From: Puffinus mauretanicus
Taxonomy: Eukaryota; Chordata; Aves; Procellariiformes; Procellariidae
Direction: 5' to 3'
DNA: 64,000 nt
Assembly: GCA_023333565.1 (NCBI GenBank)
Contig: JAJKFH010003229.1
Span: 1,214,001-1,278,000, forward strand
The notes beneath the pieces were generated by a model. It had not been told where the DNA came from and did not search any database. It saw nothing but the letters and a program-made list of their open reading frames with translations. The position numbers and the translations under genes were made by a program. How positions within the stretch are numbered: the first letter of the stretch is position 1; every line of letters starts with the position of its first letter. This document shows, in pieces, positions 9,966-22,800 of the stretch.

Positions 9966-12900
9966 GTGAGCGCGGCGCGGCCTGGCCCGGCGGCCCGGCC
10001 CGTGTTTTGTTTCCGTTTCTCCCCGGCGCCGCGAGTCTCATTTCCGTTTCGGGTTCAAACAACGACGAGGCGCCGCGGGGAGGAGGAGGGGGGGAAGCGG
10101 GCGGGGTGGCGGGGGGAGAACCGGGGCCTGCGGGGAGGAGCGGCCTCGCCCGGCCGCGGGTCTGCGCCGGCCGCTGGCCTGGCTGCGGCGGCGCCCGCCC
10201 GCCGGAGGGCCCGTGGCGGCGGCCCGACGGCCGGAGGAGCGGGCTGGGACGCCCCGTCCCGAGGGGCCTCGGCGCCGCCGGGTCAGGTCGCCGCCCGCCG
10301 GCCACCCCGCGGGCGGGAAATGGAGCCGCCGGCTGCGGCGGGGCGCGGGGAAGGGCCCCTCGGGCAGCGCAGCGGAGCTGGCGCGCCGGAGGCGGGAGGC
10401 GGGTGAAGTCTTCCCGCCGCAGGGCCTGCGGTGGCGGCTGGGGGCGAGTCAGGCAGTCCGGCCCAAGGTCCGTGAGCCCTCTCCGGGGCGTACAGGCTGA
10501 TCTCCACTCGTAAAAACTTATTTTGGGTGAAAACGTAAGAGGGTGTTTGGCAGCTTGCGTCGCTTGCTTCCTGGCGTTCGGCCAGGTGCGTGCTGCACGA
10601 CCATCTCCCAGTTCGGATTTATTTTCTAACTTCTAACTGTTGATAAGGAAGGAAAACACTTGAAATCTGGCATGACTCCACCCCGTTTAGTGGTCCCCTG
10701 TCTTTGTCTTAAATCCCAACTGGCTGATCAGTTGCAAAAGCTGATCTGTAAAGGATAGGGTGTCTGTTTGTGGTGGTATTTACCAATCGGAATGGTAAGA
10801 GGGATGGGTAGTACCAAATGTTCCACGAACAACTGAACCACCAGAGCGTCCTGGTAGCACAAATATTTCCAGCGATTGGGCTTCAGTATCGCTTGATGAT
10901 GCGTATGGGCTCCAGTAGTTGCCCCCACTTCACAACTGCGTGATAGGATAACACACACTAATTCTGGTAGTAGAGTTTGTCCCTCTATCATGATGGGCTT
11001 GTTACATGCTTAATTCCGTGTGTTCCAGGGAAAAGAAAACATAGATCTTAACAGAACAATGGGGTTTCTCCCCTGACTGCAAATGCCAAACTGTAAAAGA
11101 TACTGGAATGGCACTGGGCTATTGTGCAGGGGAAAAAAGGCTCTGTTAACAGGTGCCTTCTCTTACGCTAGTGGAGGTCTGTGTCGGGCACTATGGTCAG
11201 ATTCCTTCTAGGATAACAGGTAAGCCTTAGGGCTTTTTAGGTGAAGGGAAAATAAAAACAAACAGCAATCAATAGGCTGTAACTTCCACAAATCAAGCAC
11301 AGTTTTATATGTTCCTCCAAACAACTGCTGCTGTTGTGGTATTCCTGCCACGTTGACCCTCCTAGCGAACCAGGCTGTTTGAGTTCTCTTGTTTCTCAGT
11401 AGCCTTCAGGGAAGGCTCAGGAAGCTTAGTCCCATCTGAACCTATGTACACTTTCAATCTCTGCATCATCCTGTAGCCACAAATTCTGCTAGACTTGGTG
11501 TGAAATGTTTATATCATAAGGAATCTCTCTATTCTAGCATAGGAAAGAGTGAATAATTTTCCCCATTAGGTTTCTCTGAACTGTTAATGACTTTACATGT
11601 TTTCATGTTATTCTTCCTCTTTCCACCCGTCATCTCCCTTTCTTGTATCTGTGCTCAATGGAACCATCTTTCTTCCTCTTTCTGTACCTGCTGTCTGTGC
11701 CTGTGCTCCCCTCTCCTATCTCCCCAGCGTAACCAGAAATATAGTAAAGCCTATGAGATGCAACCGCAAACCACCTTTGAAAAGTGAGTGAGCAGTTACT
11801 ATTCCGGCTGCCAATTTGGAGTCCAATCCATAAGGACTTCAAAATGTCTTACCTAATTCTATACAGTCACTGTGCTGTTACAATATTTGCTCACTGTGCA
11901 TCACTTTGCATTTACCAGTATTGAGTATTTTCTGCCAGAAATCATTCAAGATGGTGAGTTCTTTCTGCAGATCTGCAGAGTTTTCTCAATAAATAACTTA
12001 TAAGTATGTCAAGGAAAAGAAATCCTAGCTTAACCCTTTTTGTGACCTCACTAGTAAATTCCCTTCCTTACAAAAAAAATGATAGCTTATTCTTGTTGTT
12101 TTGGGTTTTTAATCTGATTGCTAATATAGGAAGAATTCCCCCTTTTTTATGGTACCAGTTAGCTTTTTTGCGAGTTTTCAGTAAGGGGCTTTGCTCAAAC
12201 CTTAATTTCAAAAAATCTTTTTAACAGTCAACCAGATCACCTGTAACCATGCAGGTGTCAGTTCCTTCATATATTTAATTAAGCTTGTCTGCATTCTTCA
12301 GAAGTGGTGTTTCATTCTTCCCCATTTATCATGAAGATGATATACAAGATTAAGTGATACAGAAATGAGACTCCCAGGACTCTGTTCAGTGGACGCTACC
12401 ACTCCAGTTCAGTGGACCCTACCGTGGCAGTTAGGGGATTTTCACAAAGCCAGATCTGTGAGCAGAACAGATTCTGGTTTTGGTTCTAGTGGTAAGATAT
12501 TAATGAGGTGCTGTTTACTTCCTCTCTAGCCCTGGTAGCTTTTTACAGATTGATATCACATGCAGCACTTGATTTCTTCAAACTACTTTTATGTAATAGT
12601 TTTTGAAGGAGATGATAAGATGAGTAGTTTGAATTTCTTTAAACTTGTAACAACTGTACAACTTGGTTACCATTCCTTCTGAGAAGTTTTAAGGTTTAAT
12701 AAGTTCCCTTACTAACTTGTCTTTAATAAAATCTCTTACTAACAGTTGGGTTTGGGATAGAATAGTCCCTGGGAAGGAATGATTCCTGGATGGAAACCTT
12801 GCCAATCTCTTCTATTGTGGATATTTAAATAGTAGCGTGTTTTGCTCTTTCTACTGTGATTTTTGTCCTCTGTACTCCTACTTCCTACTCCTTTTCCTAT

Positions 12901-13773
12901 GAGTTGGTGGTGTTATTTATTGTAAACTGTTAATATAATTTGGCCCAGTTCTTTATCATGTGTATTTCATACTTACGATGTATAGGATGGTTAGTGAAAC
13001 ATGATAATATTATACAAACTATGTCTTTGCAGACCAAATGCTGTAATTCTTTCTTTCCCCCTTACATTCCAACAGACTCCAGTATTCTACAGGGCGTGAA
13101 AATCTGCAGTGCCAATGAGAATATCGTCACAGAATAGCTTTCCTTTTAATTGCTAACATACTGCGTTAGTTTGGGACTTAACAAGATGCATTCATTTTGC
13201 ACGTATCATCAAGGGATCACCTGTGAGAGGGATGGGTAGAAAGACGGGACAATCAATAAACACTTTATTGTTGAGTTTATTTACCTATGAGGAAATAATG
13301 GATCTTCTGTCTAGCTTCCTTTTGCAGCATTTTGTGTAAAATGCTGCCTAAATTTACAAGCAGCATCTTTCAGCCTCGCTAGGAAGGTAGTATGTAGCTG
13401 AATCTAAATGGCAAAATACGCATAACTTTCAAAGAATTTTCAGAAGTTCTTTGCAACCAGCCACTAAAAGCTGTAGCTGGCCCATAACAAAAACATTCAG
13501 TAAATTTGGATGCCTCCAAGAAAATCAGGCTTTGGGCTCGTGCTAACATCCATTTATAGTCCTGGATGTGCCCCTAGAATGTTTGTTTGAGGAACAGGTA
13601 TTCTCATCTATTTTGTGAAACCTGTATTAGCTTTTGTCTTTATTTTTTAAGTGAATCCTTGTCTTTAAAAAGCTATCCTGGTATTTGGTTTAAAAAACGT
13701 TTGATAGGACACAACCCATCATGTAGTTTTGTTGGTCTGTGACTTACAAAAAAAAATTCTTTTCTGTTCATAG
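9966..13773 (+). other. GABPA: GABPA intron 1 (5' UTR intron)
   Basis: About 3.8 kb. The first 500 bp belong to the CpG island; the rest is AT-rich. A 23-bp imperfect tandem duplication begins at 12384 and 12407 (GTTCAGTGGAC in each unit). I see no coding exon. The intron ends at TTTCTGTTCATAG. Confidence 0.6.
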
Positions 13774-13797
13774 CTCTGTTCTTAAGACATTTTAGCC

Positions 13798-13874
13798 ATG
13801 ACTAAGAGAGAGGCAGAGGAGCTGATAGAAATAGAAATTGATGGAACTGAGAAACAGGAATGCACTGAAGAAAG
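13798..13874 (+). CDS. GABPA: GABPA coding exon 1 (start codon)
   Basis: The exon starts at about 13774 after the acceptor TTTCTGTTCATAG; ATG at 13798 has G at -3. It encodes [20 protein letters not shown], then ECTEE, and ends AG before GTATGT. Confidence 0.95.
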
Positions 13875-16800
13875 GTATGTACTGTTTTTGCTTTTGGGGG
13901 TCCTTAAGATGCAATTCATTTATTTATTTGTTTTCTTTAATTGGTTTCAGATTTGTAGCTGCTATTTAGATTTATTATTGGGTATTGTGTAATGCTTCAG
14001 AGGTGGCCATGGTTATGAAATAAGTGCAAGTGTTTTCTAGCTAGGCGAAAGAAGTAACTTTAAACTGGCAGGAGTAACTGGCTCACTATGATCTCCGTAA
14101 TCCTGCTGTTGATTGTTTCCACAGCTTTTCAACTTTATTGCTGGATACGGAGCTCTTAGTTTTGCTTGTGCTCTTCTCAGTTTTTCTGTTTCTTATCTAA
14201 TTAAATGGTGGTTTTCTTGAAGTGGAACTGTAGCCACTATAGGAAACTGGTATAGTGCTATCATGTTCTTCAATCTTAATTGCTTAAATCCCAAACCGTT
14301 TTATCTCTTGCTATGTTCTTAGTAGTTTTCCCCTACTTTCATGTCTGTAGGAATATGTCTACATGTACATGCTGCAAAGCTTTCCGTTTCAGTGTATCCT
14401 TCTGTAATTGAGATGAACCTTTCAGTTCCTCCAGTCCATTGCTTTACTGTTATACAGGGTCATTTGTTTTAACAGAGCAGAAATTATGTTCTGTATCTAT
14501 TGACTGTATTGTTGTTAGGGCCATTGAAACCGTAGATACTGAAGTCTCATATCCTTTCACTTAATTACCTCAACCTGTTTTTTTTCTTCCTAATGCCTCC
14601 CTCCTAATTTTTACAACTGTTTTTGAAAGCACAGAGAGGCAGTTAATGTGTTGGGTAGAAATAGCTGAGGCTGGTAGGTGACCTGCTCTTTAAGAACCTG
14701 TTTTGGAGAACTGATTTAAAACCACTTATTAGTTTCTTCTTATTCTGAGCTCCTTGTATATTTTTACTACTTACAAACTGACTATGTCTATATACTTTCT
14801 GATTTCCTTCTGTGTAAATGTAGAGAGACCAACTGTCTAAGGTTAAGACACGAGTCCCATAACATTGATGTTTCTGAATGCCTATGCCAATACTGTCATC
14901 ATTTTAGTGCAGGACAACCATGACACGTGACTAATGTTTCCTTCAAGGCTCCATGTTGCTGTAGTTCCTTCTGGTTGTCTCATGTATGCATTAAGTTTAT
15001 CCTTGTGCTGACTAGCGAAAAGACATGGACAATTACTCTGTATGAGTGTGAACATTTTTTCCTTCTTTTTTCCCTATCTGTTAAGTTTCTTTCTTTGTTT
15101 TTAACTTGAATATCTTTTAAATACAGTCTAGGCAAGGCAAATAGAATTAGTTTACTCTACATGCAAGTTAGTAATGTATAATATACTGATCATGACTTAA
15201 TCTCTTGAAATTGGTGATTTGGAAATGATCTTGGTACTTAACCTAGCTTTTTAATGGTGACAAGGTAAAAGAAGAGTTACACAGCTGTAAAATCAATGGG
15301 ATCAAATTTAGTAATTCACTCTCTACTCAAACTAAGACTTCTGCACGGTATTAAGATTTCAGAGTCGGTACTACCTTCTATGTAGTTTATTTCTAACTTT
15401 TTTTAAGCTTTCCTATATCTACTGTATTAACATGTAGGTAATGATTTGTTGATTAATTTGATATTTAAGCATCGTTGAGCAAACCTACACCACAGCAGAA
15501 TTTGTGAGTCAAGCTATTGACATCAATGAGCCAGTTGGAAATCTTAAGAAATTGCTGGAACCCAGACTGCAGTGTTCCTTGGATGCACATGAAATTTGCC
15601 TGCAAGATATCCAGGTAAATTGAAAGGCTATGAAAGATTTAACCTCTTAATGGAGAAGCATTTTACATACTTTGTCCCTTTCTTCCATTGTTCATGGAAT
15701 TCATGCTTCATTTGGTATATTAATTACAATTAAGGGTTTAATTTTATGTCAGGTTCATTATCATCAGACGATTTAATATGTACACACTAATTCAGTGTGA
15801 ATAAAATCAAAATACTTTCAGGGTTCCTGGGGTGAGGGTAAGAAAGCAAAAAATTACCACCTTGCGAGTGAAGGAATGAGGGCAATGACAATACTATCTT
15901 CTCTTGAGGTAGCCCACATCATTTGTTGCTGCCTGAATTTCCATGAGTCTAATCTTGTTTTGAATCTGAATAAAGCGAGAAGTTTTTTATACTATTCAGG
16001 TGCATAGACAGCAAAACATTACTCAAAAAATTCCAGCCTCACCCCCTTATTTTTACAGGCATCATCACATGTTAGACAGTATAGCTGTTTAGCATTGTGT
16101 TTAGCTGCATGTTTTATTTGTGGTTATAATCAGACATCTGTGGCTTCTCCAGAAACAACAGGGAGAATACTGCTTTAAAGACAAGAATTTTTATGAAGGT
16201 GTTAAAAACTGAGAAAAGGAACTGTAGATACTTTCCACAAAGTGAAGGTACTTCCAGGTATTGCATTGCTTTTTTTAGGTTAAAAACTGTCCCTGTAAGT
16301 GAAACTGCCTTAAACAGAACAGAGTGGCGAGTTTCAAATTCTGACCAAATTCTTTCTGTTGTATACTATGTCTACATAGTACTAAAAATATGGCACGCTT
16401 CTTCAGAAAATTTGCTGCAGACACTAAGTGTTTCTAAAGTTTAAAGGAGAATAAGTTTCTTGTAACTGTGAGACTAATACATATTTTTAATTTTTTTGCT
16501 TTTATCAAGCTGGACCCAGAACGAAGCCTTTTTGATCAAGGAGTAAAAACAGATGGAACAGTGCAACTCAGTGTGCAAGTAATATCACGGCAAGGTAAGC
16601 AGTTATGTTTGTCTGTTGTACAGACAAATTAATATTGTAGGAGTCCTTGTGAGAAAACCTAATCTCCTACTATTTCTAGCTGTAAAATTGAGAAAATCAG
16701 TCAATGGTCACATAGCTTCAGAATGTCTCTTTCATTGTGTACTGTGGTTATAAGTAGCAGTAATTAAAATAAATGTAATGGACTGATGCTATTTGAAATG

Positions 16801-19800
16801 GTTTTTTTATAGTAGCTTCATACCGATTTCTAAGTAAAAACAAAGCCAAAACCAAAGCCCAGACAAACCTGGGTCAAATAGCGACAACTGCAGTATGAGG
16901 CTTTCATTAAGCGTGAGTAGTTACTCATACCAGACCAAGTATCTAAGCAGGCAAAAGATTTTTGTCTAGGTAGGTGACAGTTTCATCTTTGTGAGATGAG
17001 TGAGTTTGTGTGCTTCGTGAACGATTATATTATGAGAGTATATATAGCTAGCTGAAAATTGGTATGAAAGGCTGGGATCACTATCTATTGTCTGTTTTCT
17101 TTGGATGAGAAGTCAGAGTAAACTGTTGTGGCAGAGGAGCATTAACCAGGTGGGTAGGGATTTGTTGATGCATAGTTTTTATTTGCTTGTAGTATCAGGT
17201 ATGACAGGATTTCCCCTTGTCGAATCCTCAGGGATTAGTAGCTTCATTGTTTTGCTTTTTGTCCTATTCTTCTCCTTTGCTCCCACCATATGTCTTGAGT
17301 GGAAGGACTGCCACCACTCACTGAAGACGACGTTCATGTTGGGCTCTGGGAACAGCTACAGATGTTTGTTGCCATATTTTCAATCAAACAGTGACAACGA
17401 GTTCCTACTGGAGTTAGAGTATCTTTGATTATCTGTTTTGAATTATGTCAGCAAAGCAGATTAGCAAAATTTGGGGAGCACATTTTGCTTTCTTGTGGCT
17501 TCAGTGTAGATTGGACAGAAGAAAGACTTTCTGTTTCATATTAACAGTATTAGGTAAGACTGATGATTTGCTTTTAATGCTGAGTGTCAGGTGACTAGTG
17601 CTAGGTTGAATCCTCAGTTCCCCGAATGTAATGGGGATTGAACTACCTTCCTGGTTTTAAAAATAGAGTAGAAATATCCTCCAGGGGACTAGAATAACTG
17701 CTCTTAATTCATGCCCAGTAACTTGTAGTATGCAGTGCTCGGACTTCCATTTTCAAAAGGATGCAAGTCATAAATATCTTCACTATTATCTTCCATTTTC
17801 TTCCTGTGCTTTTTTTTCCTTCTTTTTTAACGTAAAACTGAGGTGCATGACCATATAGCACAAGGAGCTGCTTTTTTTTTTTTTTTCTTCTCTCTCCTCC
17901 TCTTTCCTTAAAAGAAACACCTGAGTATTAAGTACTTTTGTGTGACTTCAGAACAATCCTCAGTCTTTTTCAGGCTATGATACTTGATACTTAAGCAACT
18001 CATAAGAAATCTGTCTGTTGAAGTCAAATAAAATATGGCAGGACAGAATATCAGAAAACAAACAGCATGGATATAAATAATAAAAGGAAGATATTTGGAT
18101 CACTAACAGGGAGATGGACTTGTTATTTAGACTGCGGTGTCCCTTTGAGCCAGAGGGAAAAAACAGCTTCTTATGCCATCCACATATTTTTCTTGTACGG
18201 ATGAGGTATTGAAAGAGTCTCGATGTACTTATTTTTATTTTTCCCCAACTTGTATAATATATAGAATTCAGCTAGCAGTAATCAGTGATGCTAATCCTTG
18301 TGATGGATTGGACTCTTTTATTTCTTAAGAGAAAAGCTGTTATGTCAGTTCAAGTGTTCTATCAAATTTTAATTAGCCATCTGTAAATTCAAAGGAGTAA
18401 ACACCAGCTGAAATATAGTGCATTGTAGTTCTTTTATAGCATTTCAAACAAAGATCTCTTAATATAAGTTACAGCAGATAAAATTTCAGTCCTGTTTATT
18501 CTTTTTACTAGAAGGACCATCCTGTCACTCCACCTTGCCTTAATGCCCTTCTGGTTTGAAGAGTGGAGATGTATATGGTTTTTCTGCCACTGTGAGAACA
18601 ACAATTTTGAGTGCAGCCCTGCTCTGTACTGCTCTGAACTAAGCCTCTTGCAAGTCCATGGAGATCTGAGTAACTGCGTTGCATCATATGTCAAAGAATT
18701 TGAAAAAAGCTTTAATTTTGAAGACCTCCATAGCAAATTTTTTGGTCTTTTTTTTTTTTTTTTTTTTTTTTTTTGAAAATCCAGACACAAGTTATATTTG
18801 ATCAAGGCTTTCTCCTGTCTGTCTGACTATAGATAATATCAGATTAACATTTTGCCATCCTTAAGCTGTTAAGGTTGGTAGGTGGTTTTTTCCTTGATAT
18901 ATGATAAAATGGATTCTGACCCTATTTTTAGTTGCTTTCTTTTTTTCTTTTTTTTTGTTTTGTTTTGGTTTTGTTTTTAAGAAAAGAAATGGGTGGGGTA
19001 TAGGGAAGATAAACTTTTCAGGTTGTAAATGCCAGTGCTGTGTGTATGGCATAGGTTGAAATCTTTTTTGGAAAAACTTCAGAGGTGGAAGATTTGGCTG
19101 GTAGTCTGTCACCTGAAGGAATTTTTTCTTGCTTTTTCTACTTCCTTAATCAACAGAGTACTGGCAAGCTTGAATGGAAGTACTTGCCATACTTTTTTCA
19201 GATGAACTGTGGGAGACAGAGATAGATTGAAAGGGCCAGAATGAGAGCAGTGACCTCTGACAGTCATTAGTTTGAGCAATAGGAGGAGAGAGACCTGTAT
19301 TATGGAGGTGGATAATGTAGTTTTGCTTTCTATCTCTTGTTTGCAAAGTGTACAGGTAGTCCAGTTAACCTGCCATTCAAGTTGTTCACGTACCACGTAC
19401 AAAAACGAGTCAAGGCCGTGTTTGTGAAGGAAAGTGTCTGTAGCTGCCGTTTGTGTTGAGCTCAGTTCTATCTGTTATGCACACCCAAAGCACACCTGCA
19501 AGATTAACATTTTCCCAAACAGATGCTGTTCCACCTACTTTTTAAACACTTAACTGACATAAGAGGTTAGTGTCTAGCTGCTTTGAGAATTTCTGAGCAT
19601 TTGTATGTAGCTGTGGTATAGATACTTACGCAGATTTTAGGACTAAGTGGTGGTTAAGCATGAAAGGTTCTTTGGATTTAGGTAGCTGAAGTCCAAGTCC
19701 TGTTTTTAAGTGTGTAACTTCTCATTTGACTGTGGTTTCTTAACTGTTTTTTGCAATAACTAGGCTTTTATTATTTTTAGTATGTAAAGGAACGATTCAT

Positions 19801-22800
19801 GAAAAGGAACGAAGTGTAATGAAACATATTGATTTAGATTAAAGGTGCAGTATCACTAAAGTCCTGTCTCTGGCTGTGGTTAATACTAGACATTTCAAGG
19901 AAAAAAAAACAGGTTGCCTGTAGGTCAGTCTTAACGCTAGTATATTCTCTAGCTTCAGACAATTAGCAGTGAAGGGGCTTGTACTGGCAAATTCTGGACA
20001 TGTCTTGATAGCTAATGTCCTTGAATTTTTGTACTTTTTGTACCAGTTTATACTTCTTGGGTGTGTGACATTGTCACATCGTGTTCCACAACTTACGTGC
20101 TGTCCAAGAAAGACTGGACATCTGTTTTCTTATGCAGTAGGTAAAGGGAGAGATGTGAGAAGATATGCAAACCCAGTGATTTAATGTTGATCAAATGTTG
20201 CAGTAGGTTAGATGGCAGACTACTTCACAACATTTTTACTTATAAGCTGATTTCTCTAGAGACTCATCACTTTGATCTCCATTCACAGTTCTTTTGACAT
20301 GTAGTTATTTGACAGACAGTGAATTATTTTGTTGAGCAATAGTGAACTGTTCCTTTCTAGAAGCTTTTTCTTTACTGTCTCTTTTGAAGATCAGAAATAG
20401 AATCTTAACCCTTAAGTGTTTTCCCTTACCCATTTCTATCTAACTTTAAAACAAGCCTCTGCTGCACCTGTTAATCTTAGGTGGCCTAGATAAAACACTC
20501 TCCTAAGTAAGGTACTTTTTTGCTTTTTCTTCATGTTTGCTTCTTCATCTAATCAACCACTTACTGGTTGTCTACATCTATTTTCACTGCCTTAATTTCA
20601 TATTGCTGCATATTGTACTTGCAGTCTTTGTAGTGTTCCCTTTCTAATATTTTTCTCAAGCTGAATTTCTTTTAAAGTCTAGAGGAATACTTGTCTAAAA
20701 AAGACGTGGTTTGTTCTTACTTGTACTACAGGTAAGTACTCCATTTGTTTTCCCTTATAAACTGTGAATGGGTTGTGGTTTTAGCTTTTAAGACCGTCAC
20801 CTACAGAACCTACCATCTCACATTGAGCTTTAATATAGATTAGACGGGAGGGACACAAAGTAATACCTTACGGCACAAGAAGTTATTCTGGCCATGTGAT
20901 GTTCTGTGAATCCAACCTTCAACTGCCTGACCCTAGTCAAGGTTTTCCAAGTCATAATAAAATGGAATTGTACAGATACATTTTTTTTTTTTTAATGTGC
21001 AAATATGTTTGATAAAAATCTCTTCAAGAAGTGTGGTTGTTAGTTGTTACTGTAATGGAAATTGTATGTCACAAAAATCGAAAGAATTTTTTTCTGTTTA
21101 GCATATTACAATGACAAGAATACATATTATCATGACTTCTATACAAAGTCAGAAATTTGGTGAGGCACCAGATGGACAAAATACCTTCTCAGAAAATGAC
21201 AGAGAAGGTGCTGATACAAAGAATTCGTAGCATTAGTGAATGTGTTCTTTATTGCTGCAGAATACATACAGACATATCTTCAAACTCCATGGTCTAATAT
21301 CTCAAAACATGAGTAGCTGATGAAGCTTAAAACATGAAGAATTTTCTAGTTTTCTTTTAACTTGCTGTTGAACACACTGCCTCTTGCAGGGCACTGAAAG
21401 AAAATGTTAACTCCTGTGTGTAGACCCCAGAGATAGCAGGGAAATACTGTAAAGGCTGAAAGAAATGCCTCTTGGTTGGGTGCAAGAGGTGGATGCTTGT
21501 TCTGGTTTTTTGGGGTTTGCTTTTATTTTTGCTTTGGTTTGGTATATTTCATAGAGACCAAAATACTTGTTCTTTGTGCCCACATGCTGAACATTCTGTT
21601 CAAGATATGTGAAATGGATCACCTAAATAGAACAGGAAGCTGTAATACTGGGGGAGGAAAGAGGGACAGCTTTGTATTCACCTTACTAAAGTATATACTG
21701 TGTAATAGAATATGTCATTCTAATTTAGGACTCTTGCATAAATTTGGTGATGCTTTTGTGTCATGCTTCTTTCCTAAGTATGCTAACACCTATTAATCAG
21801 AAAGCTTTAAAACAATGTTTTTGTCATATTTGCATTGCTATTTTTAAGTTTGGTGTTTGTTCTTTCTATACCTAGGGATAGAGCCCAAGTTAAACATCCT
21901 TGAAATTGTGAAGCCTGTGGAGACTGTGGAGGTAGTGATTGATCCGGATGCTCATCATGCAGAGGCTGAAGCTCACCTTGTCGAGGAAGCTCAAGTGATA
22001 ACCTTGGATGGAACAAAACATATTACAACAATTTCAGATGAAACCTCTGAACAAGTGACACGATGGGCCGCAGCATTGGAAGGCTACCGAAAGGAGCAGG
22101 AGCGCCTTGGAATACCCTATGGTAATAATACGTGACTCTCTGTGTGTGTGCGCGTGCGTGTGTTCAGGTAGTGGCTGGGTTCTTTTGTTCGTTTGGAGGA
22201 TTGGTGTTTTTTCATAAATGATAATTAATTTTGGTTATATAATTAAAGTGCTCCAATACCTCAGAGAAGGCTTCTTATGGTATGGGTAAGTACAATGCAA
22301 ATATCTGCATAAGAGAGGGCTAAAGAGAAGTAGAATCAGTGCTTGTAATAGTTTTATTAAAACAGTGCTTTTTGCTCCATAACCTTCTTGTCATTGCAGT
22401 TTTTAGAAAGCAGTTTTCTTCTTCCTCCCCTCCTTAAAAATGTATATGTTAGTGATAAAGCTCTTTTTCATGTGTGTCTGAATTCGAACTAGACTCAGTA
22501 CTTGGTGGGGGTTGCCTCTTAAGATACTGAAACAAATTGTTCATATGTGGTAGGGTGCCAAATACAGTGTAAAATCAGATTTTGCATGGAAAGCCATACT
22601 TGACTTCATACTGGAAAAAGATGATTCAGAACTGAATATGAGTCTTCTGGTAGATCATCATCTCTTTTGAATTAATGTTGTTACTTAGCAGGCTTAGAAA
22701 AAGCATCTCTGAATGCCTGCTTAGGATTGAACTGAAACTGTGGGTTTTAGACCTACATCACGTTCAGGAGATTATGCAGCTGAGTTGCTTGGTGTGACTT

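Larger units (their letters stand above)
9040..10500. promoter_or_regulatory. CpG island and bidirectional ATP5PF/GABPA promoter
   Basis: A sharply bounded block, very GC-rich and full of CpG, between the divergent ATP5PF and GABPA genes. No TATA box is visible. The likely core, about 9640-9760, holds two opposed ETS sites, a reversed CCAAT box and a ZNF143-like motif. On the minus strand there are good donors at 9418-9417 (CAAG/GTGACC) and 9274-9273 (GGG/GTGAGA) for the ATP5PF non-coding exon. On the plus strand there is a donor at 9966 for GABPA. A shared bidirectional promoter for this gene pair is known in mammals. Long open frames on both strands here are composition artefacts. Confidence 0.9.

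Noticed and set aside
9295..10513. Long open frames on both strands in the CpG island (up to 296 codons)
   Set aside because: High GC removes stop codons in every frame. The peptides are Gly/Pro/Arg/Ala-rich without domain likeness, and the region is the promoter and first-exon area of two known genes.
13875..13992. Continuation of the GABPA start-codon frame past 13874
   Set aside because: Reading past the GTATGT donor gives a hydrophobic intron translation. Splicing to 15470 restores the conserved GABPA sequence.
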